64,000 nucleotides of DNA from Sphingobacteriales bacterium (GTDB lineage: Bacteria; Bacteroidota; Bacteroidia; Chitinophagales; UBA2359), in assembly GCA_016700115.1 (NCBI GenBank), contig CP064999.1:5451501-5515500 (forward strand). The letters are read 5' to 3'. Every line of letters starts with the position of its first letter. Positions within the stretch are counted from its first letter, which is position 1. Below are positions 46,201 to 54,563 of the stretch, piece after piece. The position numbers were made by a program, and so were the translations under genes. The notes under the pieces were generated by a model. It was not told the origin of the DNA and made no database searches. It saw only the letters and a list, made by a program, of their open reading frames with translations.

Positions 46201-46712
46201 ATGTTGGGGTTAACGGTAAACTGATCGAAACAATAAACATTGGCTTGTTCCGACTTAGGGCGTTGCACCCCGTTATAGCTGACTTCGAACGTTTCGTAAG
46301 GGCCAACACATGTCCATTCCGAAAGGCTTCCGCCACTTCTTGCCGCATGTTGCGAGGCAATGGTATTTTGCCGCGCAATCTGATAGGCGAGCGCTTCGTC
46401 AGGAGTGGGCTTGACCACAAATCCTTGTGCATTGATATACCGTTGGTTAGCTCTCCGCCATTTTTTGTAATATTGTGTATGCGAGGTTTTTACGAAAGGA
46501 TGGGTACGGTAATAAGCCGTGAATGCGCTATCCACCTGCCATGCGTTGGGATTGTCGGAATAAAGCAATTGCACCCATTGCGGAAGCACCTCGCTGGAAG
46601 AATAAGTGGGGCGGATGACCTTTTGAGCAAACAGGGATGAGGAGGTTATCACCAAAAAAGCCATCACCAACAAAGTGAAATGGAAGCGTGTGGAAAAAGA
46701 GAACGATGCCAT
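43269..46712 (-). CDS. Large exported BNR/sortilin-like propeller protein with PKD domains
   Basis: The 1147-aa product has a signal peptide (LLVMAFLVITSSSLFAQ). Residues ~130-790 contain repeated BNR/VPS10-type blades with S-x-D-x-G-x-x-W motifs (GEIYKSINKGLNWTCMSRNYP, GLYRSTNGGNSWTPLYTQP, IYRSNNAGDSWTLPNPP, LWKSVNGGNTWTAVTLPP, IYRTDNGGGSWQNLTTTT), forming probable beta-propellers. A PKD domain (WYWEFPGG ... GGTYSVILTVTNPYG), a jelly-roll region with paired Cys, and a final PKD-like domain (TYQWTVTNGTILSGQGTATIEVEW) complete it. The last domain matches the ends of the genes at 23225 and 49372. It is probably secreted and binds or degrades a polymer; no catalytic site is assigned. Confidence 0.85.
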   Translation of the reverse strand: MASFSFSTRFHFTLLVMAFLVITSSSLFAQKVIRPTYSSSEVLPQWVQLLYSDNPNAWQVDSAFTAYYRTHPFVKTSHTQYYKKWRRANQRYINAQGFVVKPTPDEALAYQIARQNTIASQHAARSGGSLSEWTCVGPYETFEVSYNGVQRPKSEQANVYCFDQFTVNPNILYCGTEGGEIYKSINKGLNWTCMSRNYPMNAPTAIKIHPTNPDIVFAGAGNRIFRTQNGGVSWEEVYSASGLDVNDFSINPGNPLLILAASWNGLYRSTNGGNSWTPLYTQPCYDIEVKPDNPAIVYLLKGNPSQDRCEFFKSTDFGASFNIVTNGWYNSTDPDREDGGARMTVTPADPNRIYVALIGQAKNNDNGFIGIYRSNNAGDSWTLPNPPTGGPYTASHPNLASFQPDGSGFHQGFYNFGIAASHTNADQLLLGFLSLWKSTDGATTFLPLGGYVGSPNNYIHPDIQELEINGTDIWITSDGGINYSTDFVANHEARNNGINSSDFWGFSSGWNEDILVGGRYHNGNTAWYQNYPSGNFLGLGGGEAPTGYVNPGQNRNTYFSDIGGKRIPVSFDGVVSNIPFGIYPNESYWSAESGEVEFDPRCYNTVFVTNQNKIWKSEDGGTTFTLLYSFGTNTDAQALYLEISRSNPNIMYCTQRNADYWSDGYLWKSVNGGNTWTAVTLPPGYARRLLISLSATNANVLWLAFPDGANGQKIYRTDNGGGSWQNLTTTTLNDESIQALLHQGGTDGGVYLGTNRSVFYRNNNLPDWQFFVDGLPAEIASNILRPFYKDGKIRMGAYGKGIWECELYEPSVPVAQPMVNKRFTDCPGDTLQFEDYSVLHHAGANWYWEFPGGNPVTSTLRNPKVSYPIGGTYSVILTVTNPYGSDTKILTDLITVSSNTNNLPAETNFESGTGVIQVVNPDNSSGWQPHTGTNCAENGSTSYTVQCYEYPNPGQIDELVFPINMDLTEIESPAITFRVAYAPYIDGGGAWIDSLKVLVSNNCGNNFYTLFSDGGENLSTTTSGTGPNNKYEYDSFSPQNCNEWRNVCLDLRPYSGNYVTVKIQCLNGYGNNMYIDNLSFDNKPLVAPVIGGNNAGCNTQTAVYTAPGGGNTYQWTVTNGTILSGQGTATIEVEWAVGAGSVSVVIE

Positions 46713-46750
46713 CGGATTTTTTTTTCAAAGATAAAACTTATTCACCGAAA

Positions 46751-47953
46751 TCATTGGTCTTGGATGCTTTGCCGGTATATGCCGTTAAAAACAAAATATG
46801 CGATAAATGCAATCGCCGCAATTATCCCCCAAAGCGCTCTGAACCCAAAGTAATAAATAATTTGTGTGCCCATTAGCGGAGCTAAGATATTGGCTGCCGC
46901 ATAAGCAATTCCATAGACCGACATGTATTGACCTTCCTGTGCTTTGGGCGAGCGTTTGGTTGCCCAGGTGGTGCTGAATGGCATGACAAATATTTCTCCA
47001 AACGAAATAATGACCATAAACCCGATAGCCGCTATCCACATAAAAGCAGTGGGAAGGGTCAGTATCAAATAACTCAATCCATAAACCACCACCCCCAATC
47101 GGACAATCCAAAGAGCAGGTCGTTTTTTCTCGATGCGGTGAACCAAAGGCATTTCTACCAACATCACCACTGCCCCGTTTACCGCCGAAACCAGCCCGAT
47201 GGTAAACTCATCCCAATGATACACCTGTTTAAAAAACGGAGGGATCGTCCACATGATTTGCATAAACACCAATGCTCCCAAAAAAGTACCCAGAATAAAC
47301 CGCATGTAAACCATATCGCTGTAAGGCGAGATTTTAACAACAGCTTCCGGAGGCGGGGCAGATTTATCGGGCTTCGCCTTGCGATGAACTTCGGGAACAA
47401 ACAGAAACAATGCCAACGCAGAAGCAAAACAAGTCATCGCATCGGCCACAAAAATATACGACCAGCTTTTGGTGATCAACCATCCACCAACCGTGAGCGC
47501 AAAGGTAATGGCAAGATTAAAAGCAATGCGCATCAGCGAAAAGGAACGGGTTCGGTTGGAATCGTCGCTGTTAAAACTGATGGCCACCGTATTTGCAGGT
47601 CGGAAAGCCTCCGAAGCAGCGTTGAGAAAAAACAGCACAAAGCAAAGCAGGTAGAAATTTCGAACCTCCATCAACCACAACATCATTCCCCCCGTAGCAA
47701 TCAACGAAATTAACTGCACCCGTTGATAGCCTATTTTGTCGGTAAAATACCCGCCCAATTGTTGTCCCAAAATAGCCCCTACCCCATATATGGACATGGC
47801 ATAACCGGCATACAGGATGCTGTAATTCAGCGATTCGGTGATGTAAAGCGACAGAAAACACATCAACATTCCCCCGCTTCGGTTGATAAAATTGACGATA
47901 GCCAACAACCAAATCCGGTGAGTAAGCCCTTTAAAAGGCGTTAAAATCCCCAT
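46751..47953 (-). CDS. MFS transporter
   Basis: The 400-aa product has about 12 hydrophobic helices. The A-like motif between helices 2 and 3 reads GGYFTDKIGYQRVQ (GxLaDrxGrkxxl type), and the central charged loop (VPEVHRKAKPDKSAPPPEAV) separates two six-helix halves. It is similar to drug/sugar efflux MFS proteins; the substrate is unknown. Spacing to the BNR gene (38 bases) suggests possible co-transcription, with this gene first. Confidence 0.88.
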   Translation of the reverse strand: MGILTPFKGLTHRIWLLAIVNFINRSGGMLMCFLSLYITESLNYSILYAGYAMSIYGVGAILGQQLGGYFTDKIGYQRVQLISLIATGGMMLWLMEVRNFYLLCFVLFFLNAASEAFRPANTVAISFNSDDSNRTRSFSLMRIAFNLAITFALTVGGWLITKSWSYIFVADAMTCFASALALFLFVPEVHRKAKPDKSAPPPEAVVKISPYSDMVYMRFILGTFLGALVFMQIMWTIPPFFKQVYHWDEFTIGLVSAVNGAVVMLVEMPLVHRIEKKRPALWIVRLGVVVYGLSYLILTLPTAFMWIAAIGFMVIISFGEIFVMPFSTTWATKRSPKAQEGQYMSVYGIAYAAANILAPLMGTQIIYYFGFRALWGIIAAIAFIAYFVFNGIYRQSIQDQ

Positions 47954-48100
47954 AAAAAATATCAGGCATTGTGTGGTAGTGGTATAACAGCCGCAAAAGT
48001 CTTGTTTTTCGGGGGTATTCGCTACTGTTTTACCAACAATTGTTTGTTAATAGTGCGTCAAAAATTTACCGGCAATACAGCCCAAAGATTTTGGCTCTAA

Positions 48101-48830
48101 TTCCATTACATAGTCAAAAATAACCCACCCAAATTAAAGACTTTAACCAATCATGCGTAGTGCAAAATTAAATTGGAGTTGGTATTAAATGTCTGTGAAT
48201 GACTTAAAGAGTTGACTTAGGCTGTTAAGAATAATTGAAAAAGTCTGCCCTCCTTTAGGTAACAAACCGAGTAGTTTGTTTTCACCACCACCTTATTACC
48301 TTATTGTTCGAAGTGCATACATCCCTTTTTTATGCTTTCATTTTATAAGGTAATAAGGTTTGTGAGTTTACTTGTTATATATTTTACTAAGGTAATAAGG
48401 TTATATCACTTCACTTTCTAAAAGAACCCACCCAATTTAAAGACTTTAACCAATCATGTGTGGTGCAAAATTAAATCAGAGTTGGTATTAAATGTCTGTG
48501 GATGACTTAAAGAGTTGACTTAGGCTGTTAAGAATAATTGAAAAAGTCTGCCCTCCTTTAGGTAACAAACCGAGTAGTTTGTTTTCACCACCACCTTATT
48601 ACCTTAGTAACCAACTAATTACACACTCAAAAAAAACCTTATTAACTTATTGTCCGAAGTGCATACATCCCTTTTTTATGCTTTCATTTTTATAACGTAA
48701 TAAGGTTTGTGAGTTTACTTGTTATATATTTTACTAAGGTAATTAGGTTATACCATTAGGTTGTCAAAAATAATCCACCCAATTTAAAGACTTTAACCGG
48801 TCGTTCGGTGGGTAAAATGACTGTAGCATT
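48101..48830. repeat. Tandem ~300-350-bp repeats containing dispersed-repeat copies 3-5
   Basis: The marker ACCCACCC occurs at 48123 and 48426 (offset 303), and the related ATCCACCC at 48773 (offset 347). Each unit holds, in order: a reverse-oriented dispersed-repeat copy (48101-48187, 48401-48490, 48748-48830 partial), a conserved segment of about 110 bases with an AACAAAC/GTTTGTT hairpin, and inverted CCTTATTACCTTAT/ATAAGGTAATAAGG arms about 45 bases apart. The second unit carries a ~35-bp insert around 48605-48640. No frame is conserved. Confidence 0.8.
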
Positions 48831-48899
48831 AAATACAAATAACTAAGAAGCCGGTGCCGGCAGACCTCCGCACAATTGTACAGGAGTATTTTGGAATTT

Positions 48900-49046
48900 A
48901 GGGACGGTCTGGCCGATCTGCCAGGGCATACCTGCGATGCTGGGGATGGTCTATACAATCATACGGGGCATGAAAATAATTCTGGGGATGGTTTGGCCGA
49001 TCGGAAGGGGCATGAAAATAATTCTGGGGATGCTCTGACAGACCTG
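48900..49046 (+). repeat. 42-bp tandem repeat, 3.5 units, open frame
   Basis: Units start at 48900, 48942, 48984 and 49026 (partial). Read from a TTG at 48876 they encode a 14-residue repeat (GDGLADRKGHENNS and variants) in a 63-codon frame. There is no ATG, signal peptide or promoter; coding status is doubtful. Confidence 0.6.
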
Positions 49047-49371
49047 TCAGCGATCAAATTAACCTAAATAAAGTCATTTTTAAACAATTATAGTACTCCC
49101 TTTGCTAAACAGACAGAGGGCGGTGCTAAATAGCAGGTGGGTGGTGCTGAATAGCGAGTGGGGTGGAAGTGGTTAAAAAAGAAAATGTTATAACCGCTCA
49201 ACCAATCTGACATTTTTAAGGAACTCGCCAACAATAAGCACTTTTCCACCTCAATAAATCAAATCAAACAGAAGCCCTAATATCACCGGTTAAATGTATT
49301 TTTACAGCTTGTTTCTCGCGCTCCTCTTACTTGATTTAGGAAAAATCTGCCAAAGCATAAAAGCCCTTTCT

Positions 49372-52125
49372 ATGCGTGTCTTTACCTTTTTAGTTTACCT
49401 GACGTTTTCGGGATGTTTTGCCCATATCGCCGCACAACAAAAACATATTTACATTGCCAACGACGATCATACCGATTATCTGTGGAGTGCCGATGTAGCA
49501 ACCTATCAGCAAGCATTTCTGGATGTGTTGGATTATTACCTTGACCTGAACGAGGCCACCGCAACCAACCCTGTTCCCTACCAAAACCGCTACAACTGCG
49601 ATGCCGCCTTTTGGGTATATACTTATAAAAAATACAAAACCCCAACCGAGTTTCAGCGATTGATTGACCAAATACAATCGGGGCATGTTACAGTGCCGCT
49701 CAACATGATGGTTGCTACTTATGGCGGTCAATCGGCAGAATCCATTATCAGGGGCATGTATTGGCAGGGAAAATTAGAACGGGAATACAATTTAGACCTG
49801 AACATTGCCATTTCGATGGAAAACCAAACCCACCCGTTGGGATTGGCCTCTTTATGGGCAGGCTCCGGCGCAAACTATTCGTGGAAAGGAGTTTGTGGAT
49901 GTGCTTCGCCGGTTAGTTACCCGGAACTTGGAAATCGAACCCATGAAATTTACCAATACAAAGGCCCCGACAGTACCGGCGTTTTGATGAAATGGTATTC
50001 TTTGGATTACAATCAGGGATTAGGAGGTTATGCCGAAGCATGGAATCCCAATAATGCAGTCGGCGATTGTGCCGATAAATGCAACACCGTCAAATATCCT
50101 TATTGGGTAGCCGGAGGTTTTGGCAGGGGTTGGGATAACCTTACCACCTTCGACAGCACTTTTCCAACTGTGGCGCAAAGCAACAGCAATGCCACACAAC
50201 AGGTATATGTTTCCAACGAAACCGATTTTTTCGAGCATTTCAACAGCTTGTATGGCAACAATCTTCCAACGGAATGTGTCACCTACGGCAACGATTGGGA
50301 TACCGATTGCGCTTCGTTGGCAGAGGTAACGGCAAATGTGAAGAGAATGGTCGAAAAACTGCGAAGTGCCGAGGTAATGGCCACCCTGGTTGCCACACAA
50401 AACCCCGCTGCCTATCCGGCAGTTGATGAATTGCGCGAAAAATGTTGGGTAGCTTTAGGGCAATACTGGGAACACAACTTTGGATTGGGCGGATGCTGTG
50501 GAGATGACGAACGCGCAAACTGGCAGCGCGAATTGGCCGATGATGTAGCAGGATATGTAAATCAATTATACGCCCAATCATTAGCTGCACTTGGTTCGCG
50601 TATTCAAAAAACAGGAACCAATCTGCGCTTCTTTGTGCTGAACCCGCTGAACTGGACGCGCACCGATGTAGCCGATTTTGACTATACCGGCTCTTCCAAT
50701 ATCAAGGTTATAGACTTGCAAACCGGACAGGAAACCCCTTTTCAGATGGTAACGGTCAACGGAAGTTCTAAACTTCGCATTTTAGCTCAAAACATTCCCT
50801 CGATAGGATATAAAACCTACGAAGTTCAAGCCGGTGCAGGCATCAGTTTCCCCAATGCAATCACTGTAACGGGTAATCTTATGGAAAACGAGTTCTACCG
50901 TTTAACCGTTACCAATGCCGGGGTAATTACCTCATTACAGGATAAGTTGAATGGAAACACAGAATATTGTCAGGCTATTAACAGCAAGTATATCAACGAT
51001 TTGGGTTCTGGCAACAGCAATACCGGTACGCTTTCCCTTGTCAACAATGGGGCGGTGTCAGCAACGTTTATGTGTACTTCGACAAACCCTATACAACATA
51101 CCACCCTGATAACTTTATACAAAGACATCAACCGCATTGATTTACAAAACACCATCAATGCAAGTTTCGGCGACAATATCCGCACCTATTCCTTTTCGTT
51201 TAACCTGACCAACCCAACCACTCATCATGAGGAGTTGGGAGCAATACTAAAGGTAAAAAACACTTCATCGGGAGGGCATTATGCCATGAACGCCCGAAGA
51301 CATGCTTGGCAAACACTCAATCATTTTGCCGATGTCGGCATTGCCGGAAGAGGCATCACCTTGTCAAATGCCGATGCAGGGTTTATGAAAATAGGCAGCA
51401 GCACCACCAACTTCCTCGACGAAACCTCCTCACAAATCAATGTGCTTGCAGGAGGACGGATGGCGGGTTCGGGACCCGGTATTTTTAACCAACACGGCGA
51501 TACACAGTTTCTGAACCGTTTCGCCCTGCACATCCACAACAACAGTTTCAATCAGGCAACCGCCATGAAATGGGCTTTAGAGCATCAAAACCCGCTTATC
51601 TGTGGCATAGTCGGCGGAGGAACAACCTTTCCCGAAACCATGTTTTCCTACCTGTCGGTTTCCGATCCAAACGTTGTTCTCTGGACACTAAAACCTTCGG
51701 AAGAGGGCGTGGAGGATGGCGGAATTATCGCCCGTCTATGGAATCTCTCCACAACGCCCTCAGTTTGCACAGTAGATTTTACCCGAACCGCCAACTCTGC
51801 CACTCGAGCCACCCATATCGAAACAGACCTTTTGCCTGCCGATTTGGTCAATGGCAATCTAACTGCCAACCTTGGGCAACAACAAATGCAAACCTACCGC
51901 ATTTATCTCGGTTGTAACGAAAACATTCTGATTGAAGGAGAGGCGGTTGTCTGCTCCGGAAATAACCAATATACCTATAGTGTCGCCTCATTGCCCTATG
52001 CAACCTATAATTGGCAGGTAAGCAGTGGCGGAGATATCATTCAGGGTCAGGGAACATCCTCAATTACCGTTCAATGGAACTCGGGCACATTGGGAACAGT
52101 ATCGGTCGAAGAAATAGTACCGTAA
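49372..52125 (+). CDS. GH38-like (alpha-mannosidase-type) exported hydrolase with C-terminal PKD-like domain
   Basis: The start at ATG 49372 is preferred over 49294 because it gives a normal signal peptide (MRVFTFLVYLTFSGCFAHIAAQ). The mature protein begins HIYIANDDHTDYLWSAD; HTD fits the HxD zinc pair of GH38 enzymes. The segment MENQTHPLGLASLWAGSGANYSWKG aligns with the usual nucleophile region, but Glu or Asn appears where Asp is expected. Long beta-sandwich domains follow (about residues 400-850). The last ~75 residues are a PKD-like domain (YNWQVSSGGDIIQGQGTSSITVQW). The protein probably acts on a glycan outside the cell; activity is unproven. Confidence 0.75.
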   Translation: MRVFTFLVYLTFSGCFAHIAAQQKHIYIANDDHTDYLWSADVATYQQAFLDVLDYYLDLNEATATNPVPYQNRYNCDAAFWVYTYKKYKTPTEFQRLIDQIQSGHVTVPLNMMVATYGGQSAESIIRGMYWQGKLEREYNLDLNIAISMENQTHPLGLASLWAGSGANYSWKGVCGCASPVSYPELGNRTHEIYQYKGPDSTGVLMKWYSLDYNQGLGGYAEAWNPNNAVGDCADKCNTVKYPYWVAGGFGRGWDNLTTFDSTFPTVAQSNSNATQQVYVSNETDFFEHFNSLYGNNLPTECVTYGNDWDTDCASLAEVTANVKRMVEKLRSAEVMATLVATQNPAAYPAVDELREKCWVALGQYWEHNFGLGGCCGDDERANWQRELADDVAGYVNQLYAQSLAALGSRIQKTGTNLRFFVLNPLNWTRTDVADFDYTGSSNIKVIDLQTGQETPFQMVTVNGSSKLRILAQNIPSIGYKTYEVQAGAGISFPNAITVTGNLMENEFYRLTVTNAGVITSLQDKLNGNTEYCQAINSKYINDLGSGNSNTGTLSLVNNGAVSATFMCTSTNPIQHTTLITLYKDINRIDLQNTINASFGDNIRTYSFSFNLTNPTTHHEELGAILKVKNTSSGGHYAMNARRHAWQTLNHFADVGIAGRGITLSNADAGFMKIGSSTTNFLDETSSQINVLAGGRMAGSGPGIFNQHGDTQFLNRFALHIHNNSFNQATAMKWALEHQNPLICGIVGGGTTFPETMFSYLSVSDPNVVLWTLKPSEEGVEDGGIIARLWNLSTTPSVCTVDFTRTANSATRATHIETDLLPADLVNGNLTANLGQQQMQTYRIYLGCNENILIEGEAVVCSGNNQYTYSVASLPYATYNWQVSSGGDIIQGQGTSSITVQWNSGTLGTVSVEEIVP

Positions 52126-52178
52126 AATATGCCGGTGCGCATCGTTATAGTTCCTGCTAACAGATATATCTAAAAGCG

Positions 52179-52937
52179 TTAAACTCCCAAGCCATAATCT
52201 TTGTTGGCAGCCATAGCAGCACCGATAATGCCGGCGCGGTTGAGGAGAGCGGCAGGCAAAACTTTGGTTTTAACGGTCAATTGGTCTTGAAAACGGTTGA
52301 ACGATTTGCTTGCCCCTCCACCAATGATAATTAAATCGGGGTAAAATAGCGAGGCTAATTTAAGGAGGTAATGATTGAAACGAACGCCCCAGTCTTTCCA
52401 CGAAAGCCTTTGCCTTTGTCTGACGGCATCGGCCGCATATTTTTCGCCAATTTTACCGTTATCCAATATGATATGTCCAAATTCAGTATTGGGCACTAAT
52501 TCGCCATTCAGAAATAAGGCCGTACCTATTCCGGTACCGACCGTAACTATCACTACTGTTCCTTTTATATCTCTGCCATTTCCGAAGTGCATTTCTGCCA
52601 TTCCCGCAGCATCAGCATCGTTCAACACCGTTACAGGACAACGGGTGGCTTCGGTCATCAAAACTTCAAAATTGACCCCTATACATTTTTTATCTACATT
52701 AGCAGCCGTCAACACCACCCCATGCTGTACTACTCCCGGATACCCGCAACCAATTTTTCCCCGCCATTCAAAATTAGCAACCACTTCAGAAACGGTCTTA
52801 GCCAGGGCAGCAGGAGTGGCAGGTTTGGGAGTATCGAGCCGGAACCGGGGAGTGGTCATTTCGCCGGTAATTGTGTCAACCACCGCTCCTTTTACTCCGG
52901 TACCGCCAATATCAATCCCTAATATGTAACTTTCCAT
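52179..52937 (-). CDS. ppgK: Polyphosphate glucokinase (ROK family)
   Basis: The 252-aa product has the phosphate-1 motif GIDIGGTGVKGAVVD, the PpgK-typical TPRFRLDTPKPATP segment, the catalytic Asp in LNDADAAGMAEMHFG, VTVGTGIGTALFLNGEL, and LIIIGGGASKSF near the end. It phosphorylates glucose with polyphosphate and often ATP. Size and motifs fit bacterial PpgK. A TATATTTG element (52979-52972, minus) lies upstream. It converges with the GH38-like gene. Confidence 0.9.
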   Translation of the reverse strand: MESYILGIDIGGTGVKGAVVDTITGEMTTPRFRLDTPKPATPAALAKTVSEVVANFEWRGKIGCGYPGVVQHGVVLTAANVDKKCIGVNFEVLMTEATRCPVTVLNDADAAGMAEMHFGNGRDIKGTVVIVTVGTGIGTALFLNGELVPNTEFGHIILDNGKIGEKYAADAVRQRQRLSWKDWGVRFNHYLLKLASLFYPDLIIIGGGASKSFNRFQDQLTVKTKVLPAALLNRAGIIGAAMAANKDYGLGV

Positions 52938-53054
52938 CGCTGCATTGTTAGTATCATAATTTATCCTGTGGCAAATATACTATTTCCCATAAAAAAATGG
53001 TTAATTCTCTTTATTGTGTTTAGCGTTTAGCCCATTTCTCAAAAGTCGTGAACC

Positions 53055-53693
53055 ATGATTAAAATGTTATACTTTTTTCTGTGTTCTTTAAGTATTTTTA
53101 TCGCCATAGCCTGTACCGGGCAGCATAATCACAAAGAACCGCTCATGAATCCAATCACCACCAACGAACCAAAAACCATAGCAAGCGGCAATACAGCCAA
53201 CAGCATGATCAATCCCGATAATTTTGACGAAGAACTACTTGCCAAACTGCTGTTGGAAGGCATCAATCAATTGAGAGCCAAAAAAAAGTTGGGACCGCTA
53301 AAGCCTGACGAACTATTGGCAAAAGCAGCATCAGACCAAAACCTTTTTGTTACCAGACGTGGCAAACTTTCGCACGAGCAAAGCGCCGGCAGCGAAAAAC
53401 AAACTGTTGGCAAACGGGTGGCATATTATGGAGGTCATTACGAAATGATTGGTGAAAATCTTCAGCTATGGGGGTTTATGGTCATTACTCAGGGCAGAAA
53501 TTCAACAATTGAATATACCACTTACAAGGAAGCAGCCGAAGGAATGGTAAAAAACTGGGTAACCTCAAAATCACACTATGAAAACCTGATCCGAAAGGAA
53601 TTCAAATTAGTAGGCACCTCGATTGGATTCAATAAAAATAAAAACGGGTTGTATGCCACACAAGTATATGGTTCCTATAAATTAGATCAATAA
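53055..53693 (+). CDS. CAP-domain (SCP-like) lipoprotein
   Basis: The 212-aa product has a lipoprotein signal (lipobox IAIAC) and a CAP domain at residues ~70-210: INQLRAKKKLGPLKPDELLAKAASDQN, KLSHEQSAGS with the conserved His, IGENLQLWG with the conserved Glu, AAEGMVKNWVTSKSHYENLI with the second His, and GLYATQVYG. The four-residue cavity (His, Glu, Glu, His type) appears largely kept. Bacterial CAP proteins of this type are extracellular with poorly known function. Convergent with the Lon-N-domain gene. Confidence 0.85.
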   Translation: MIKMLYFFLCSLSIFIAIACTGQHNHKEPLMNPITTNEPKTIASGNTANSMINPDNFDEELLAKLLLEGINQLRAKKKLGPLKPDELLAKAASDQNLFVTRRGKLSHEQSAGSEKQTVGKRVAYYGGHYEMIGENLQLWGFMVITQGRNSTIEYTTYKEAAEGMVKNWVTSKSHYENLIRKEFKLVGTSIGFNKNKNGLYATQVYGSYKLDQ

Positions 53694-53727
53694 CCGGCCA
53701 ATCAGAATTTGGTAAATTGTGAAGTGA

Positions 53728-54354
53728 TTACAAATCTAAGGGCTTAAAATTTTTAAAATACCCGTTCATTTGCACCTTTAATTTTAACCGCTCAATTTCT
53801 ATTACTCTTGGCACTAATTCCTGAAGATGGGCTAAGATAAATTGTTGCCTTTCGTATTCGTTCAAAATCTGCAGTAAAGCGTACTCCTGATCCATACTGA
53901 AGCCAATATGATGGGCTATATTGTAGGATTTGTAGTTGTCGAATGTCTTTTTTATGTTCAGGGCTTTATACAGTTGCTCAATCAGGTTTTGGATTTTAAG
54001 TTCGTCTATAATTTGCCCGTTGTCCGGATTATCCGGTAAAACAACCTCTCCCCCCGAATATAACTTACCTTCTACCAAGGGGTTAAATTGTTTCAATTCA
54101 AACACATTCAACCCCTCTGCCACAATGTCCATTTCGCCTTCAGGGAAATAATTGGACACAGATGAAACCCACACTTCAGTACCGAAGTTTCCGACTTTTT
54201 TATGGATATGAGTGGGAATGCCAAAAGTCGTTTGTTTGACCACTGCTTCAGTAATGAGTTGCCGGTACCGGGGTTCAAAAATATGTAACTTGATTTGTTC
54301 GCCCGGATATGCTACAATGTTTAATGGAAATAGCGGTAAGAATTTGGATTCCAT
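53728..54354 (-). CDS. Lon N-terminal (substrate-binding) domain protein
   Basis: The 208-aa product starts FLPLFPLNIVAYPGEQIKLHIFEPRYRQLI, the hallmark of the Lon substrate-binding (PUA-like) domain, with no ATPase or protease part. The C-terminal half is helical (NEYERQQFILAHLQELVPRVIEIERLKLKVQMNGYF). Stand-alone Lon-N proteins are widespread; the role is not established. Confidence 0.85.
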   Translation of the reverse strand: MESKFLPLFPLNIVAYPGEQIKLHIFEPRYRQLITEAVVKQTTFGIPTHIHKKVGNFGTEVWVSSVSNYFPEGEMDIVAEGLNVFELKQFNPLVEGKLYSGGEVVLPDNPDNGQIIDELKIQNLIEQLYKALNIKKTFDNYKSYNIAHHIGFSMDQEYALLQILNEYERQQFILAHLQELVPRVIEIERLKLKVQMNGYFKNFKPLDL

Positions 54355-54563
54355 TTTTAATAAAACGTTGGACTTTCGAAATAAGACAAAAAAAATCAGA
54401 CCATTAGGTTTAAAAAATCTCTGATATACAATCTTTAAAATTTTGATAACAACTGCTTAAATGGGCTTGGAAAAATACCAAAATTCAGGATAAACCAAGT
54501 TCGAAAATGATAATTCGACCGGCCAATAGTCTTGCATTAAGTCTTATTATTCAAAATCTCCCC

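Larger units (their letters stand above)
47954..49371. other. 1.4-kb repeat-rich intergenic region
   Basis: No convincing gene is seen. From left to right: a stretch at 48045-48090 resembling the left end of the MITE at 15294, two long direct repeats with dispersed-repeat copies (48101-48830), a 42-bp tandem repeat (48900-49046), two ~23-bp GGTGCTRAATAGC repeats (about 49110-49165), and a leader for the GH38-like gene. Confidence 0.7.

Noticed and set aside
44802..46640. Long plus-strand ORFs (199 and 203 codons) opposite the BNR protein
   Set aside because: The minus-strand gene has clear BNR and PKD motifs across the whole range; the plus-strand peptides show no recognisable domain.
46928..47713. 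261-codon plus-strand ORF opposite the MFS transporter
   Set aside because: Highly polar, His/Gln/Lys-rich translation typical of antisense to membrane helices; the MFS gene explains the region.
48101..48830. CRISPR or attachment-site array
   Set aside because: Units are over 300 bp and contain dispersed-repeat copies; no regular short repeat/spacer pattern and no integrase nearby.
48876..49067. 63-codon protein with 14-residue repeats
   Set aside because: Starts only with TTG, lacks signal peptide and promoter, and is explained by a 42-bp tandem repeat.
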